DNA of 64,000 nt, taken from NCBI RefSeq assembly GCF_026651875.1, contig NZ_CP104067.1, forward strand, positions 372,001 through 436,000. The letters are read 5' to 3'. A program made the translations under genes and the position numbers. Source of the stretch: Alicyclobacillus fastidiosus (GTDB taxonomy: Bacteria > Bacillota > Bacilli > Alicyclobacillales > Alicyclobacillaceae). The notes beneath the pieces were generated by a model. It was not told the DNA's origin, searched no databases, and saw only the letters and a program-made list of their open reading frames with translations. Below are positions 48,717 through 56,987 of the stretch, one piece after another (positions within the stretch are counted from its first letter, which is position 1; the number at the start of each line of letters is the position of its first letter).

Positions 48717-49339
48717 CGCAGAATCGATGAATCTGGAACAATTAAGGAGATAAATGAGTGGGAAAAGGTGCGATCCAGGGAAGGATCGAATTTAACGGCA
48801 GATATTGGGTGAGAGTGAGGGAAAGTCGGGAAAAGCCAGGCGGGGCAAGGGGGTTGAAAGGGTTGAGGGGAGAGGGAGTCAGGGAAGAAATTGATTTGAC
48901 GGTTACATAGTACAGGGAGCTAAATTTGATTTCAGAAGTCATGGGTTGGATTTGAAATGGGCGAAAGGGCGTAGGGAAAGTGCTGTTCGGCATAACAGTC
49001 TGCGTCTGCGGTGACATCGTGGGATGGTTACGTTATTCGACAAAGGTTCAGCATGGTTCGGTTAGATGGCGTGAACGATCAGTACGGTTTTCTTTGTCAC
49101 GAGTATTATTGCCTTTCTCTGATTTTCGACATTAGTGTCGGAGTGATCAGATGTCTTGCGGCTATCATCGTACAATGTTGAACAAACGGCACATTCACTT
49201 TACGTCTTCAGAGGGCGAGATAAATTCTGAAAGTGCTACACAATGCTCGTGTAAAATAGAGAGGAATGTCTGCTCGGTCAGAGCAACTATGATACGCTTG
49301 AATAGCTATTCAGTCTGCAAGAGAGGAACGAATGCACCT
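48519..49339. other. 820-bp stretch without a convincing gene
   Basis: Short open frames here (for instance 48523-48753 plus and 48742-49017 minus) show neither recognisable domains nor good SD sites; their composition is low-complexity, Lys/Arg/Glu on one strand and Pro/Leu/Ser on the other. The interval marks the edge between the conserved block and the lower-GC accessory region, and it looks like decayed or non-coding sequence. Confidence 0.6.
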
Positions 49340-50155
49340 ATGAATCAATCCTATTCCACCACCAGAAACCGAGGCAAACGCCTTTTAACCAAGGTTCCAG
49401 AAATTACGATTTACTTCTGGAGCGTCAAATTGCTAACGACAGCCATGGGCGAATCAACATCAGACTATCTGGTGAATCACATCAATCCGTATGTTGCGGT
49501 CATTCTTGGTTTTATCGGCTTCGTGGGCGCACTGATCCTACAGTTTGCGGTTCGGAAATACATTGCATGGATCTATTGGCTTCTGGTCGTGATGGTTGCG
49601 ATCTTCGGCACGATGGTCGCCGATGTGACGCATATTGTCCTGGGCGTGCCGTACTATGCCTCAACCATCGCCTTTGCCATCATCCTCACGGTCGTTTTCA
49701 CGACTTGGTACAAGGTGGAGAGGACGTTATCCATCCACAGCATCAATACTCGTCGGCGCGAAGTATTTTATTGGGCGGCTGTGCTGGCTACGTTCGCTAT
49801 GGGGACTGCTACAGGAGATATGACGGCAACCACCTTGCATCTGGGGTACTTGGCATCGGGGATTCTGTTTATCGTTTTGTTCTTGCTCCCAGGACTCGGC
49901 TACGCCCTGTTCCGTCTGAATCCCATTTTCGCATTCTGGTTTTCCTACGTCATGACCCGACCCCTTGGAGCGTCGTTCGCGGACTGGTTTGGCAAGCCAA
50001 AGAGCATCACGGGACTTGGGTATGGTGATGGGATTGTAGCGGGAGTATTGACCGTATTGATTGTGATCTTTGTTGGATATCTTACGATCAGTCGCAGAGA
50101 TGTTCAGAAGGAATCTGAAGGACGGAGATATAGCGGTGAGTTCGGACGCTCGTAA
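49340..50155 (+). CDS. COG4705/DUF347 membrane protein
   Basis: 271 residues from ATG 49340. About eight hydrophobic helices, with the repeated family pattern KVPEITIYFWSVKLLTTAMG and, duplicated in the second half, REVFYWAAVLATFAMGTATGD. YVMTRPLGASFADWFGKP is the usual C-terminal landmark. The family is membrane-anchored with no firmly established function. The frame opens upstream to 49151, but that part is Cys/Ser/Arg-rich and not family-like, so it is excluded. Confidence 0.75.
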   Translation: MNQSYSTTRNRGKRLLTKVPEITIYFWSVKLLTTAMGESTSDYLVNHINPYVAVILGFIGFVGALILQFAVRKYIAWIYWLLVVMVAIFGTMVADVTHIVLGVPYYASTIAFAIILTVVFTTWYKVERTLSIHSINTRRREVFYWAAVLATFAMGTATGDMTATTLHLGYLASGILFIVLFLLPGLGYALFRLNPIFAFWFSYVMTRPLGASFADWFGKPKSITGLGYGDGIVAGVLTVLIVIFVGYLTISRRDVQKESEGRRYSGEFGRS

Positions 50156-50249
50156 TAGGGAGAAGTCGGCTGGCAGATTGGCTTCCCACCAGTGATGAAT
50201 GCGATGACGATTGCAAAAAAGGTGTTCAGTCAGTGTTGATGTATGACAA

Positions 50250-50278
50250 TGCCCCTCGGAGTCTCCAAGGGGGCGCTT
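50250..50278 (+). terminator. Terminator-like hairpin after the COG4705 gene
   Basis: GCCCCTCGG and CCAAGGGGGC with loop agtct. The T-run is poor. It is related in sequence to hairpins at 51285 and 58597. Confidence 0.5.
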
Positions 50279-50295
50279 AACACAATGTTACATGG

Positions 50296-50324
50296 TTGCA
50301 TATTTAGCTAATTAGCTATACAAT
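50296..50324 (+). promoter_or_regulatory. sdpR-like promoter with palindromic operator in the spacer
   Basis: TTGCAT (50296-50301), 17-bp spacer, TACAAT (50319-50324). The spacer holds a perfect 14-bp palindrome TAGCTAATTAGCTA (50305-50318). A repressor there would directly block RNA polymerase. The first transcribed base would be close to the A of ATG 50331. Confidence 0.75.
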
Positions 50325-50330
50325 AATGTC

Positions 50331-50621
50331 ATGATAAACGACAAAGTATTTAAAGCCATGTCAGACCCGACCCGCAGGAAAATCATCGAGTTACTGAAGG
50401 AACGACCTATGACGGCTGGTGAAATTGCAAGCCATTTTAAGCATGCTCAGCCAACCGTTAGTCGTCATTTGAACGTACTCAAAAATGCGGATTTGGTTGT
50501 AGATCAACGTGAAGGAACGTATGTGGTCTATCGTCTGAATACAAGCGTCATACAAGGGTGGTTAAGCTGGCTCCTTGATAAATTTGGGGGTGGAAGTTCA
50601 AATGAACAAGATGAAGAGTAA
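50331..50621 (+). CDS. ArsR-family autorepressor (SdpR-like)
   Basis: 96 residues. Winged helix-turn-helix: FKAMSDPTRRKIIELLKERP and GEIASHFKHAQPTVSRHLNV, with REGTYVVYRLN as the wing. It lacks the metal-binding CxC box, as in SdpR of B. subtilis. ATG 50331 has no SD and begins 7 nt after the -10, so the mRNA is probably leaderless. It overlaps the SdpI-like gene by 20 nt, a repressor/immunity unit. The sdpABC toxin genes are not in the window. Confidence 0.85.
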   Translation: MINDKVFKAMSDPTRRKIIELLKERPMTAGEIASHFKHAQPTVSRHLNVLKNADLVVDQREGTYVVYRLNTSVIQGWLSWLLDKFGGGSSNEQDEE

Positions 50622-51258
50622 CGCTATCCCTTGGTGGGGATGGATAGTATGGTTGCTTATAGCTATTTTCGGAGTTTTAGTCTACCGTCACTTACCTAAT
50701 CAAATAGCGACACATTTCAACGCAAACGGACAGCCCAACTCCTTCAGTTCTCGGTTGAAGGGGATCATTACCGTACCTTTAATCATGTTAGCTATCATGA
50801 TCCTTTGGCAATTTGTCTGGAGAATTGACCCAAAGAGAAAGAACTACGCGAGCTTTTGGTCAACATATCGAACTGTAGGTGGTATCGTGGTTCTATGTTT
50901 GGGAGCAGTACAATTCTGGGTGTTAACGTATGCACTACAAAGTGAATGGGCATCAGCAAGAATTTTGCCAACAGTGATTGGGGTCATTTTGCTCTTGTTG
51001 GCGAATGTGTTGCCTCGCCTTCAATCGAATTGGGTGGTTGGCATCCGTACTCCATGGAGTCTCTCCAGTGAAGAATCTTGGAGAAAAACACATCGCTTAG
51101 CAGGAAATTTAGGTGTTCCGATGGGGATTATTATCGTTGTCTTAGCGTGGATTCTTCCTACATCGATGATTAAGTGGGGACTTTTGTCACCAATTGTAAT
51201 TTGGGCATTAGTTACAGTGATTGCGTCTTATATCTATGCCCGTAATGAATCACTATAG
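50602..51258 (+). CDS. SdpI-family membrane immunity protein (DUF1648 + SdpI)
   Basis: 218 residues from ATG 50602, which lies inside the repressor gene. Six membrane helices (about 8-26, 51-70, 87-109, 117-136, 172-188, 193-211). DUF1648 part LPNQIATHFNANGQPNSF; SdpI signature GIRTPWSLSSEESWRKTHRL. In B. subtilis, SdpI both protects against the SdpC toxin and sequesters SdpR at the membrane. Related pairs without a toxin gene are common, so the ligand here is unknown. Confidence 0.85.
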   Translation: MNKMKSNAIPWWGWIVWLLIAIFGVLVYRHLPNQIATHFNANGQPNSFSSRLKGIITVPLIMLAIMILWQFVWRIDPKRKNYASFWSTYRTVGGIVVLCLGAVQFWVLTYALQSEWASARILPTVIGVILLLLANVLPRLQSNWVVGIRTPWSLSSEESWRKTHRLAGNLGVPMGIIIVVLAWILPTSMIKWGLLSPIVIWALVTVIASYIYARNESL

Positions 51259-51284
51259 CAGGGAGAGATGTTTGTTTATGACAG

Positions 51285-51314
51285 TGCCTCTTGGAACCCC
51301 CAAGGGGCATTTAT
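51285..51314 (+). terminator. Terminator after the SdpRI-like pair
   Basis: TGCCTCTTGG, loop aaccc, CCAAGGGGCA: a 10-bp stem followed by TTTAT. It is 26 nt after the sdpI-like stop. The preceding ATGACARTGCC matches the sequence before the 50250 hairpin. Confidence 0.7.
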
Positions 51315-51438
51315 ACCATACAGTTGGAGTCTACGCCCACTCTATCCATTGTTTTTGAATTTCCTCTCCCAACATCCATTCTATGCGGTACTTTAGTTCC
51401 TGCAATGACTGATTCAACAAGGTCATCGCCTATACCAT

Positions 51439-51870
51439 TCACATAGTCTGTATCATTAACTCCACCCGTTGCACCGCATCCCTCGGATTTTGACTTGCGT
51501 CCTTAATCGGATAAGCCTTCTTTCCGCACGAACACCACATTGAGGGATACGGCATATCGGATATATGCACCTGACCGCACTCGCATATGTATCGAGGTGC
51601 TCGAATGACTTCGACAATCGTCTTCGTATCAGGAACATAGAGATGAATCAGGGTTCCAGGGAACCAGTCGTTAGCATGGACTCGGATTTGTCCCTGGTCA
51701 CGCGGGAATGTAACAGAAACAGTGGTTCCATCAAAGTCCTTGCATTGTTTAGTTCCCCCAAACCGACGGATGACCTTTCTCCGTGATGTCGCCTCAACAA
51801 TGTGGATAAATGTCGTCCCAGACTCGGACTGTCCTGAAATATCCCACCAGCGCAAACGTTTTTCGTTCAT
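51439..51870 (-). CDS. Hypothetical protein with a C-terminal zinc ribbon
   Basis: 143 residues from ATG 51870, with AAAGGAG about 10 nt upstream. The first 90 residues are beta-rich and unrecognised (DISGQSESGTTFIHIVEATS). A zinc-ribbon-like segment CECGQVHI...WCSCGKKAYP (about 95-117) has two CxC pairs. Single gene, opposite to its neighbours. Function unknown. Confidence 0.7.
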   Translation of the reverse strand: MNEKRLRWWDISGQSESGTTFIHIVEATSRRKVIRRFGGTKQCKDFDGTTVSVTFPRDQGQIRVHANDWFPGTLIHLYVPDTKTIVEVIRAPRYICECGQVHISDMPYPSMWCSCGKKAYPIKDASQNPRDAVQRVELMIQTM

Positions 51871-52081
51871 GTTCCTCGCTCCTTTGTCTCCTGGTATACA
51901 CTTAGACGTAACACGTTGCAGAATTGTCTCAAGATCACAGAAGAAAATATTGGGTAGGTCTCTCTATATGTCCGATAAATAGGAATTATCCACAAATAGG
52001 ATGTGTATAGGTGGATAAGTGTCGTCCGCTGAGACAAAGGTTGCCACTCTGTTTAATTATTTTTGATTGGCACATACGACT

Positions 52082-52110
52082 TAAAACTATTCCAGGCTGT
52101 TTCTCGTCTA
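52082..52110 (+). promoter_or_regulatory. ECF-type promoter, possible autoregulation of the sigma gene
   Basis: TAAAAC (52082-52087), 17-bp spacer, CGTCTA (52105-52110), close to the ECF consensus TGAAAC-N16/17-CGTCTA. It lies 24 nt before the TTG start of an ECF sigma gene. Confidence 0.6.
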
Positions 52111-52133
52111 CATAAGCGAAAGGAGGGTGACAT

Positions 52134-52703
52134 TTGCAATCAGATGAAGAACTCATCACTGAAATCAAACACGGTAGCCGCTCCGCCATGGAAGTCTTAA
52201 TCCGACGCTATTACAAATTGGTGTTTGGCATCGTATATCGCAAGACGGGCGATTATCATGTGGCATGTGATTTGACACAAGAGGTCTTCATAAAGGTGGC
52301 AAAGTCAGTTTCCTCCTACAAGGGAGAAGGCACCTTCAAGAGTTGGCTGACTTCCGTCACATACCATCATTGTGCAGATCATTTCCGAAGTGCGACACAT
52401 GCTCGAAAGAAGAATGAGATTGAGATCCAACCTGAGATTGCTGATGAATCCATGAACGTTTATCGGTTGTTGGAACGAAATGACGAGAGAAGGGCGATTA
52501 GAAACGCCTTAACGCAGTTACCTGATTATCAACGCGACACCATCGTCCTCAGTTATTTTGAAGGGATGAAAATTCGAGAAATCGCTGAGTTAATGGAGTG
52601 TACGGAGTCCACGGTTAAGTCTCGGCTCTATCAAGGGCTGGGGAAATTAAGAAAGATGGTCAAGGGAGGTGATGGCTATGACAAAGAGAGACACAACTCG
52701 TGA
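52134..52703 (+). CDS. ECF-type RNA polymerase sigma factor
   Basis: 189 residues from TTG 52134 (AAAGGAGGG upstream). Sigma region 2 (about 20-90, CDLTQEVFIKVAKSVSSYKG) and region 4 (about 125-180, MKIREIAELMECTESTVKSR). No region 3, so a minimal group-IV sigma. The next three genes overlap or touch it: a membrane protein, an ABC ATPase and a permease. The set probably answers envelope or peptide-antibiotic stress; that is inference. Confidence 0.88.
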   Translation: MQSDEELITEIKHGSRSAMEVLIRRYYKLVFGIVYRKTGDYHVACDLTQEVFIKVAKSVSSYKGEGTFKSWLTSVTYHHCADHFRSATHARKKNEIEIQPEIADESMNVYRLLERNDERRAIRNALTQLPDYQRDTIVLSYFEGMKIREIAELMECTESTVKSRLYQGLGKLRKMVKGGDGYDKERHNS

Positions 52704-53493
52704 GTGGGAACTTCTGTTCAAGGAACAGGGCGAGGAAATGGATGTGGACGAACTCGCAAGAATGCTCGATGGGTACACGGTCGAGTTCCCGCCCGAACAC
52801 ATCATCGAACGCACAATCGAAAATTGTGTTGTCCATGTACCACGGTACGCCTCGGAGAGCAGTAAATTGAAGCGGATGTTCCATACGCTGTCGCTTCAAG
52901 TCGAATATGTTTCAAAGTGGTTTTGGCTCTTTAGCTTGTTGCTTTTCGTTAGTGGATACGTTGCAACGGTGCTTGATTCAATCAGCCCCTATAAGACGGT
53001 CTTAGTTCTTTCTCCGATGCCATTTATTCTTGGAGTATTGGAGATTCTCCGAAGTACAGACAGCGGGATGGCAGAAATGGAACTTGCCAGCAAGATGTCA
53101 CTTCCGCAAATCATGATGGCACGATTTGCTCTCATTGGCTCTTACAATGTCGTACTCAATGCCATCATCTCGTTCGGACTATATTGGACATTTGGCATTG
53201 ATTTATGGAAAGTGCTGTTGTTCTGGGTGGTTCCGTTTACGTGGATGTCCAGCATTATGCTGTTTCTGGCATCGAGGTTTCGAGGCAGACGCTTGGTCCC
53301 GATCGCAGTCTCCGTATGGGGTGTTCTCGTAATCGGTATCCTTTCAAATCCAAAAACATTGCCCTATCTGCTATCGCTAAATGACATGTTATTCGTTTTG
53401 TTTGGAGTGGTAGGGTTCGCATTACTCTGGATGCAGTCTATCCAACTACGCAACCGAGTAGAAAGAGGGATCTTCGTTGAAATTGCAGATTGA
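52678..53493 (+). CDS. Membrane protein, putative sigma partner/anti-sigma factor
   Basis: 271 residues from ATG 52678 (AAGGGAGG 8 nt upstream), starting 26 nt inside the sigma gene. A hydrophilic N-terminus of about 80 residues, including DVDELARMLDGYTVEFPPEHI, precedes about six membrane helices. Such a soluble-head plus membrane layout next to an ECF gene fits an anti-sigma factor, but no HxxxCxxC zinc motif is present. Alternatively it is a permease component of the following transporter. Confidence 0.7.
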   Translation: MTKRDTTREWELLFKEQGEEMDVDELARMLDGYTVEFPPEHIIERTIENCVVHVPRYASESSKLKRMFHTLSLQVEYVSKWFWLFSLLLFVSGYVATVLDSISPYKTVLVLSPMPFILGVLEILRSTDSGMAEMELASKMSLPQIMMARFALIGSYNVVLNAIISFGLYWTFGIDLWKVLLFWVVPFTWMSSIMLFLASRFRGRRLVPIAVSVWGVLVIGILSNPKTLPYLLSLNDMLFVLFGVVGFALLWMQSIQLRNRVERGIFVEIAD

Positions 53494-54376
53494 GAACATC
53501 TCGAAAAGCTACAGAGGGAAAGACGCATTAAAGAATTTCCACGTTGAACTGTCTGAAGGCGTACATGCGTTATTAGGACCGAACGGTGCTGGTAAAAGTA
53601 CGTTGATGCGTATTGTCGCAGGAATTCTCCGCCCATCCACTGGCAGGGTATTGGTCGATGGCGAGGATATCGCCGCCATGGGTGAACGCTATCGTGATAT
53701 TCTTGGCTATTTACCACAGAGTTTTGGTATTTATAAAAGGTTTACAGCAGAACGTTTTTTGATGTATATCGCGGCATTAAAAGGGTTGGACAAATCCAGT
53801 GCTGAAAAGAAAGTTTCAGAGATGTTGCAACTGGTGAATCTCAATGATGTTCGCCACGTCAAAGTTAGTAAGTTTTCTGGTGGGATGAAGCAACGGTTAG
53901 GTATTGCACAAGCTCTATTAAATGATCCGAAGATCCTGATTGTCGATGAACCCACGGCAGGTCTTGATCCGAAAGAACGGATTCGATTTCGCAATCTTCT
54001 TTCAGACTTTTCGACGAATCGGATTGTGCTGTTGTCTACTCATATCATCTCCGATGTGGAATTCGTGGCACAGGATGTCCTCATTATTAAAAATGGGCAA
54101 TTGGTGAATCGGAATACTCCAGAAGGATTCTTACGGCAGATAGAAAGGAAAGTGTGGTCATTAACCTGTACGGAACGGCAAGTGTCAACCATTCAACAAC
54201 AGTTTCAAGTTGGCAGTGTGACCCGTACTCGTGATGGTGTGTCCCTTCGTATTGTATCTGATCAGCAACCATCACCGAACGCAGAAACGGTTGCTCCGAC
54301 CTTAGAAGACTTATATCTCTATTATTTCGGTGAGGAGGTGACCTCAGATGAAGCAACTGTCACTAACGTGGTTTGA
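53477..54376 (+). CDS. ABC transporter ATP-binding protein
   Basis: 299 residues from TTG 53477. Walker A GPNGAGKST (about 33-41), Q-loop YLPQSFGIYKRF, signature FSGGMKQRLGIAQAL, Walker B ILIVDEPTAGLDP, H-loop LLSTH. The last 80 residues form a variable C-terminal extension (LEDLYLYYFGEE), common in exporters of the BcrA/CcmA group. It overlaps the permease gene by 29 nt and the upstream gene by 17 nt. Confidence 0.9.
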   Translation: MKLQIENISKSYRGKDALKNFHVELSEGVHALLGPNGAGKSTLMRIVAGILRPSTGRVLVDGEDIAAMGERYRDILGYLPQSFGIYKRFTAERFLMYIAALKGLDKSSAEKKVSEMLQLVNLNDVRHVKVSKFSGGMKQRLGIAQALLNDPKILIVDEPTAGLDPKERIRFRNLLSDFSTNRIVLLSTHIISDVEFVAQDVLIIKNGQLVNRNTPEGFLRQIERKVWSLTCTERQVSTIQQQFQVGSVTRTRDGVSLRIVSDQQPSPNAETVAPTLEDLYLYYFGEEVTSDEATVTNVV

Positions 54377-55490
54377 GTTGTATAAGCTGTTTTCTCGAAA
54401 GAGTGTGTGGATTTTCTTCGCCATCATGGTGTTTTGTATCTATCTGCCCTTGCAAATACTTACATCGTCATCAGGTGGTTATGCAGGCTATTATCAGTCC
54501 GCGCCACCGACTGCCCAACAGGTACAACAAGCAAAGGCAGAAATGAAGAAAATCGCACCGAAGCTCGAAGGTCGCAATGTAAACCTTTCAAACAAAGAAG
54601 AGATTGCCTTAGTTCGCGAGGACGAACGTAACTCCGCAATTCTCAATGCAGAAACAGGTAGTGCTATCAAACCCACACTGGAAATGCTACAGCAATCCAT
54701 TAACAAGTTGAAAGCGCAGGGGCAAATCGGGTTTACTTATCGCGCAGATACCCTTGAATACAACATGATGAAACATCTCCCGTACATCGGCTTTGGGCAA
54801 TACAACGGTGCGAGCAACATGATTGTCGATTTCTTTAAGACCTATGGACTCATTATTTTTGGAGCGATAATCTTGGTTGGTTTATCGCCTATCTTTTCAG
54901 AAGAATACTCCTTGGGAACGGATAGTTTTTTATTAACAACTAAACGCGGCAGGAGACAACTGGTCACTGCGAAGATACTGGCTTCAATGCTGTATGTTTT
55001 GGTGATGGAAGGCATTTTGCTGGTAGTCAATGTTGCTTCAAACTTGAGTCTGTTTGATATTGGGGGATTTAACTACCCGTTACAAAGCATTGCCTTATAT
55101 AGCGCCCCTTTTCACTTGACTGTCGGGCAATATATAGCAGTTGCGGTATTGATTCAACTGTTGGGCGGTATTGCCTTCGGATTTCTCATATTGTTACTGT
55201 CCTCGTTTAACAGATCCACACTGGTAACATTTTTCGTTTCAGCAGGAATTTTCGCAGTTCCAGAACTCATCGTAATGATGTTCGGGCTAAAAAATTGGGC
55301 GCAAACCCTTATGGACTTTAGCTACACAGGATTGATACAAGTATCAAGGTTATTTAAGAGCTTCGTTGCTTATAACGTGTTTGGTTATCCAGTGTTGTAC
55401 CCGATTCTCGTAATTGGTCTTGCGATACTGGTATCTATTCCGATTGTTTGGCTGACGTATCGCGTGTATTGCAGGCATCAAATCGCCTGA
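54348..55490 (+). CDS. ABC-2-type transporter permease
   Basis: 380 residues from ATG 54348 (GAGGAGGTGA upstream). One membrane helix (about 19-38), a large extracytoplasmic loop rich in Gln/Lys/Glu (about 40-160, with coiled-coil-like ELKGRN-type sequence), then five helices (about 165-375). The pattern resembles bacitracin/antimicrobial-peptide export or self-resistance permeases. Substrate unknown. Confidence 0.85.
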   Translation: MKQLSLTWFELYKLFSRKSVWIFFAIMVFCIYLPLQILTSSSGGYAGYYQSAPPTAQQVQQAKAEMKKIAPKLEGRNVNLSNKEEIALVREDERNSAILNAETGSAIKPTLEMLQQSINKLKAQGQIGFTYRADTLEYNMMKHLPYIGFGQYNGASNMIVDFFKTYGLIIFGAIILVGLSPIFSEEYSLGTDSFLLTTKRGRRQLVTAKILASMLYVLVMEGILLVVNVASNLSLFDIGGFNYPLQSIALYSAPFHLTVGQYIAVAVLIQLLGGIAFGFLILLLSSFNRSTLVTFFVSAGIFAVPELIVMMFGLKNWAQTLMDFSYTGLIQVSRLFKSFVAYNVFGYPVLYPILVIGLAILVSIPIVWLTYRVYCRHQIA

Positions 55491-55552
55491 TTTCGGCGAC
55501 GGTTTCCGTTGGTCTAAGAAGGCACAAGTAATCACCAACCATCAAATTGTGG

Positions 55553-55584
55553 AGCGGCAGTGTATGGAACACTGTCGCTTTTTT
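55553..55584 (+). terminator. Terminator of the sigma-ABC operon
   Basis: AGCGGCAGTGT, loop atgga, ACACTGTCGCT, then TTTTTT. It is 63 nt after the permease stop. Confidence 0.88.
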
Positions 55585-55684
55585 ACTGTGATTACAGTGT
55601 TTGATACAACGCGGGTGTATGAAAATTCTTTGACCAAGAAAGGAATTGTTGAAGAACTGGAGAATACCACTTAGAGCAACATAC

Positions 55685-55701
55685 ATAGATAGGCTATGTT
55701 T
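55685..55701 (+). promoter_or_regulatory. Inverted repeat before the first PadR gene
   Basis: ACATAG, 5-nt spacer ATAGG, CTATGT. PadR-family operators commonly contain ATGT/ACAT half-sites, so this may be the autoregulatory site, 12 nt before ATG 55713. No clear -35/-10 pair is assigned. Confidence 0.45.
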
Positions 55702-55712
55702 GGAGGGGCTTT

Positions 55713-56048
55713 ATGAGAAATGAACGTTTGAGAGGATACTTGGATGTCATTTTGTTATCGATTCTCCTGGAAGGGGACTCGTATGGGTACGATATCGCGC
55801 AACAGGTAAGTGACCAGACTCATGGAGCATTGGCAATAAAAGAGGGGTCGCTTTATCCAGCGTTAAAGCGGTTGGAGGCAAATCGATTCATTGAGGGATA
55901 CTGGGGGACGGACAAGGATTCGGGTCCTCGCCGACGTTATTATCGCATCACAGATCGAGGCAAGAGTCATCTCAGGAAATTACAGGAGGAGTGGAACGCG
56001 GAGCAACGCCTGCTATCGGTTTTCTTCGACAAGGTGGTGCCCGAATGA
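55713..56048 (+). CDS. PadR-family transcriptional regulator
   Basis: 111 residues from ATG 55713 (TTGGAGGGG upstream). Winged HTH: LLSILLEGDSYGYDIAQQVS, IKEGSLYPALKRLEANRFIE, and RRRYYRITDRGKSHL. C-terminal dimerisation helix. It overlaps the next gene (ATGA), a typical PadR plus membrane-protein module. Confidence 0.88.
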   Translation: MRNERLRGYLDVILLSILLEGDSYGYDIAQQVSDQTHGALAIKEGSLYPALKRLEANRFIEGYWGTDKDSGPRRRYYRITDRGKSHLRKLQEEWNAEQRLLSVFFDKVVPE

Positions 56049-56962
56049 ACCGATTCGATGCCTATCTTTACCAGATCCTAAACGGTACTTACCTTCACAA
56101 ACAGGAGAAAGTGGCTTGGATCGAAGAAATGCGGAGCCATTTAGAGGATTCTGTGCAACATTATCGAGTTGCGGGCTTGTCGGATGAACAAGCGCATCAA
56201 AGAGCACTTGCATCCTTCGGCACAGCCAAGGAACTTCGTCAGCAGATTATTCGAGAGACGTTTGTAATCTCGCCCAAGTGGTATCTCATTGTGGGTGTCT
56301 TATGTTTTATCTCGTTGGGGGTAGCTCTCTTTACCAACATGCGATTTGATGATGCCGTTGTTACCATCGGGAATCCTACCACATGGGAACAAATACCCAC
56401 ACCTCAATGGGTGGTATGGTTGCATCAACACTTTCCATTGAATCCTGCTCGCTGGGTAACGCTTGGCACGATGTCCTTCATGATGGTATTTACCAGAAAA
56501 CAAACGGATCGGCTGGCTGTTCTTATCAGTTGGATACCATTTTCCGTATCACTGTTACCCAGTAGTGTTTCACTGCCCCTGGGGTCAGACGGAATTCGGC
56601 AGGTTGTCTTCTCAGCCCTACCAATTATCCAGCCAATCAACATTGGCGCAACATGTGAGTATGGAATCATTGTTGCCCTTGGTATCGCGCTTTATATATG
56701 GACACGTAATCGGATAATCAGCTTGACTCCATGGATGATATCGATCACGCTGACCGTTGCACCGTTTTTGTGGAGCTTGATGCAGGAGACGCTGTGGGAG
56801 CAAACCAGAAACCCAATTTTCTGGGGGCTGGCACCAGTAAGTTGGGGGTATCTATGGAGTGCTATATCGTCCGTTATCGTTCATTTGATTGGCGCGGTGC
56901 TGTTGTTGTTTATGTGCAAGAGGGTTGAGTCCAGTTCCATTCGGCTGAGAAAGCTCATATAG
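56045..56962 (+). CDS. Membrane protein with permease-prefix/HAAS-like N-terminus
   Basis: 305 residues from ATG 56045, overlapping the PadR stop by 4 nt. The N-terminal 75 residues form a helical domain (KVAWIEEMRSHLEDSVQHYR, RALASFGTAKELRQQI) found next to PadR genes and in permease-prefix proteins. About six membrane helices follow. It is probably regulated by, or signals to, the PadR protein; its activity is unknown. Confidence 0.78.
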   Translation: MNRFDAYLYQILNGTYLHKQEKVAWIEEMRSHLEDSVQHYRVAGLSDEQAHQRALASFGTAKELRQQIIRETFVISPKWYLIVGVLCFISLGVALFTNMRFDDAVVTIGNPTTWEQIPTPQWVVWLHQHFPLNPARWVTLGTMSFMMVFTRKQTDRLAVLISWIPFSVSLLPSSVSLPLGSDGIRQVVFSALPIIQPINIGATCEYGIIVALGIALYIWTRNRIISLTPWMISITLTVAPFLWSLMQETLWEQTRNPIFWGLAPVSWGYLWSAISSVIVHLIGAVLLLFMCKRVESSSIRLRKLI

Positions 56963-56987
56963 ATCATCCACGATTGGAGGGACTTGT

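Noticed and set aside
48523..48753. 76-codon frame downstream of glmS
   Set aside because: It overlaps the repeat region, has low-complexity basic sequence and no convincing SD or domain.
48742..49017. 91-codon minus-strand frame
   Set aside because: Pro/Leu/Ser-biased, no domain, and looks like the reverse of purine-rich non-coding DNA.
49151..49339. N-terminal extension of the COG4705 protein
   Set aside because: The first 63 codons are Cys/Ser/Arg-rich and unlike the family; ATG 49340 gives a normal N-terminus.
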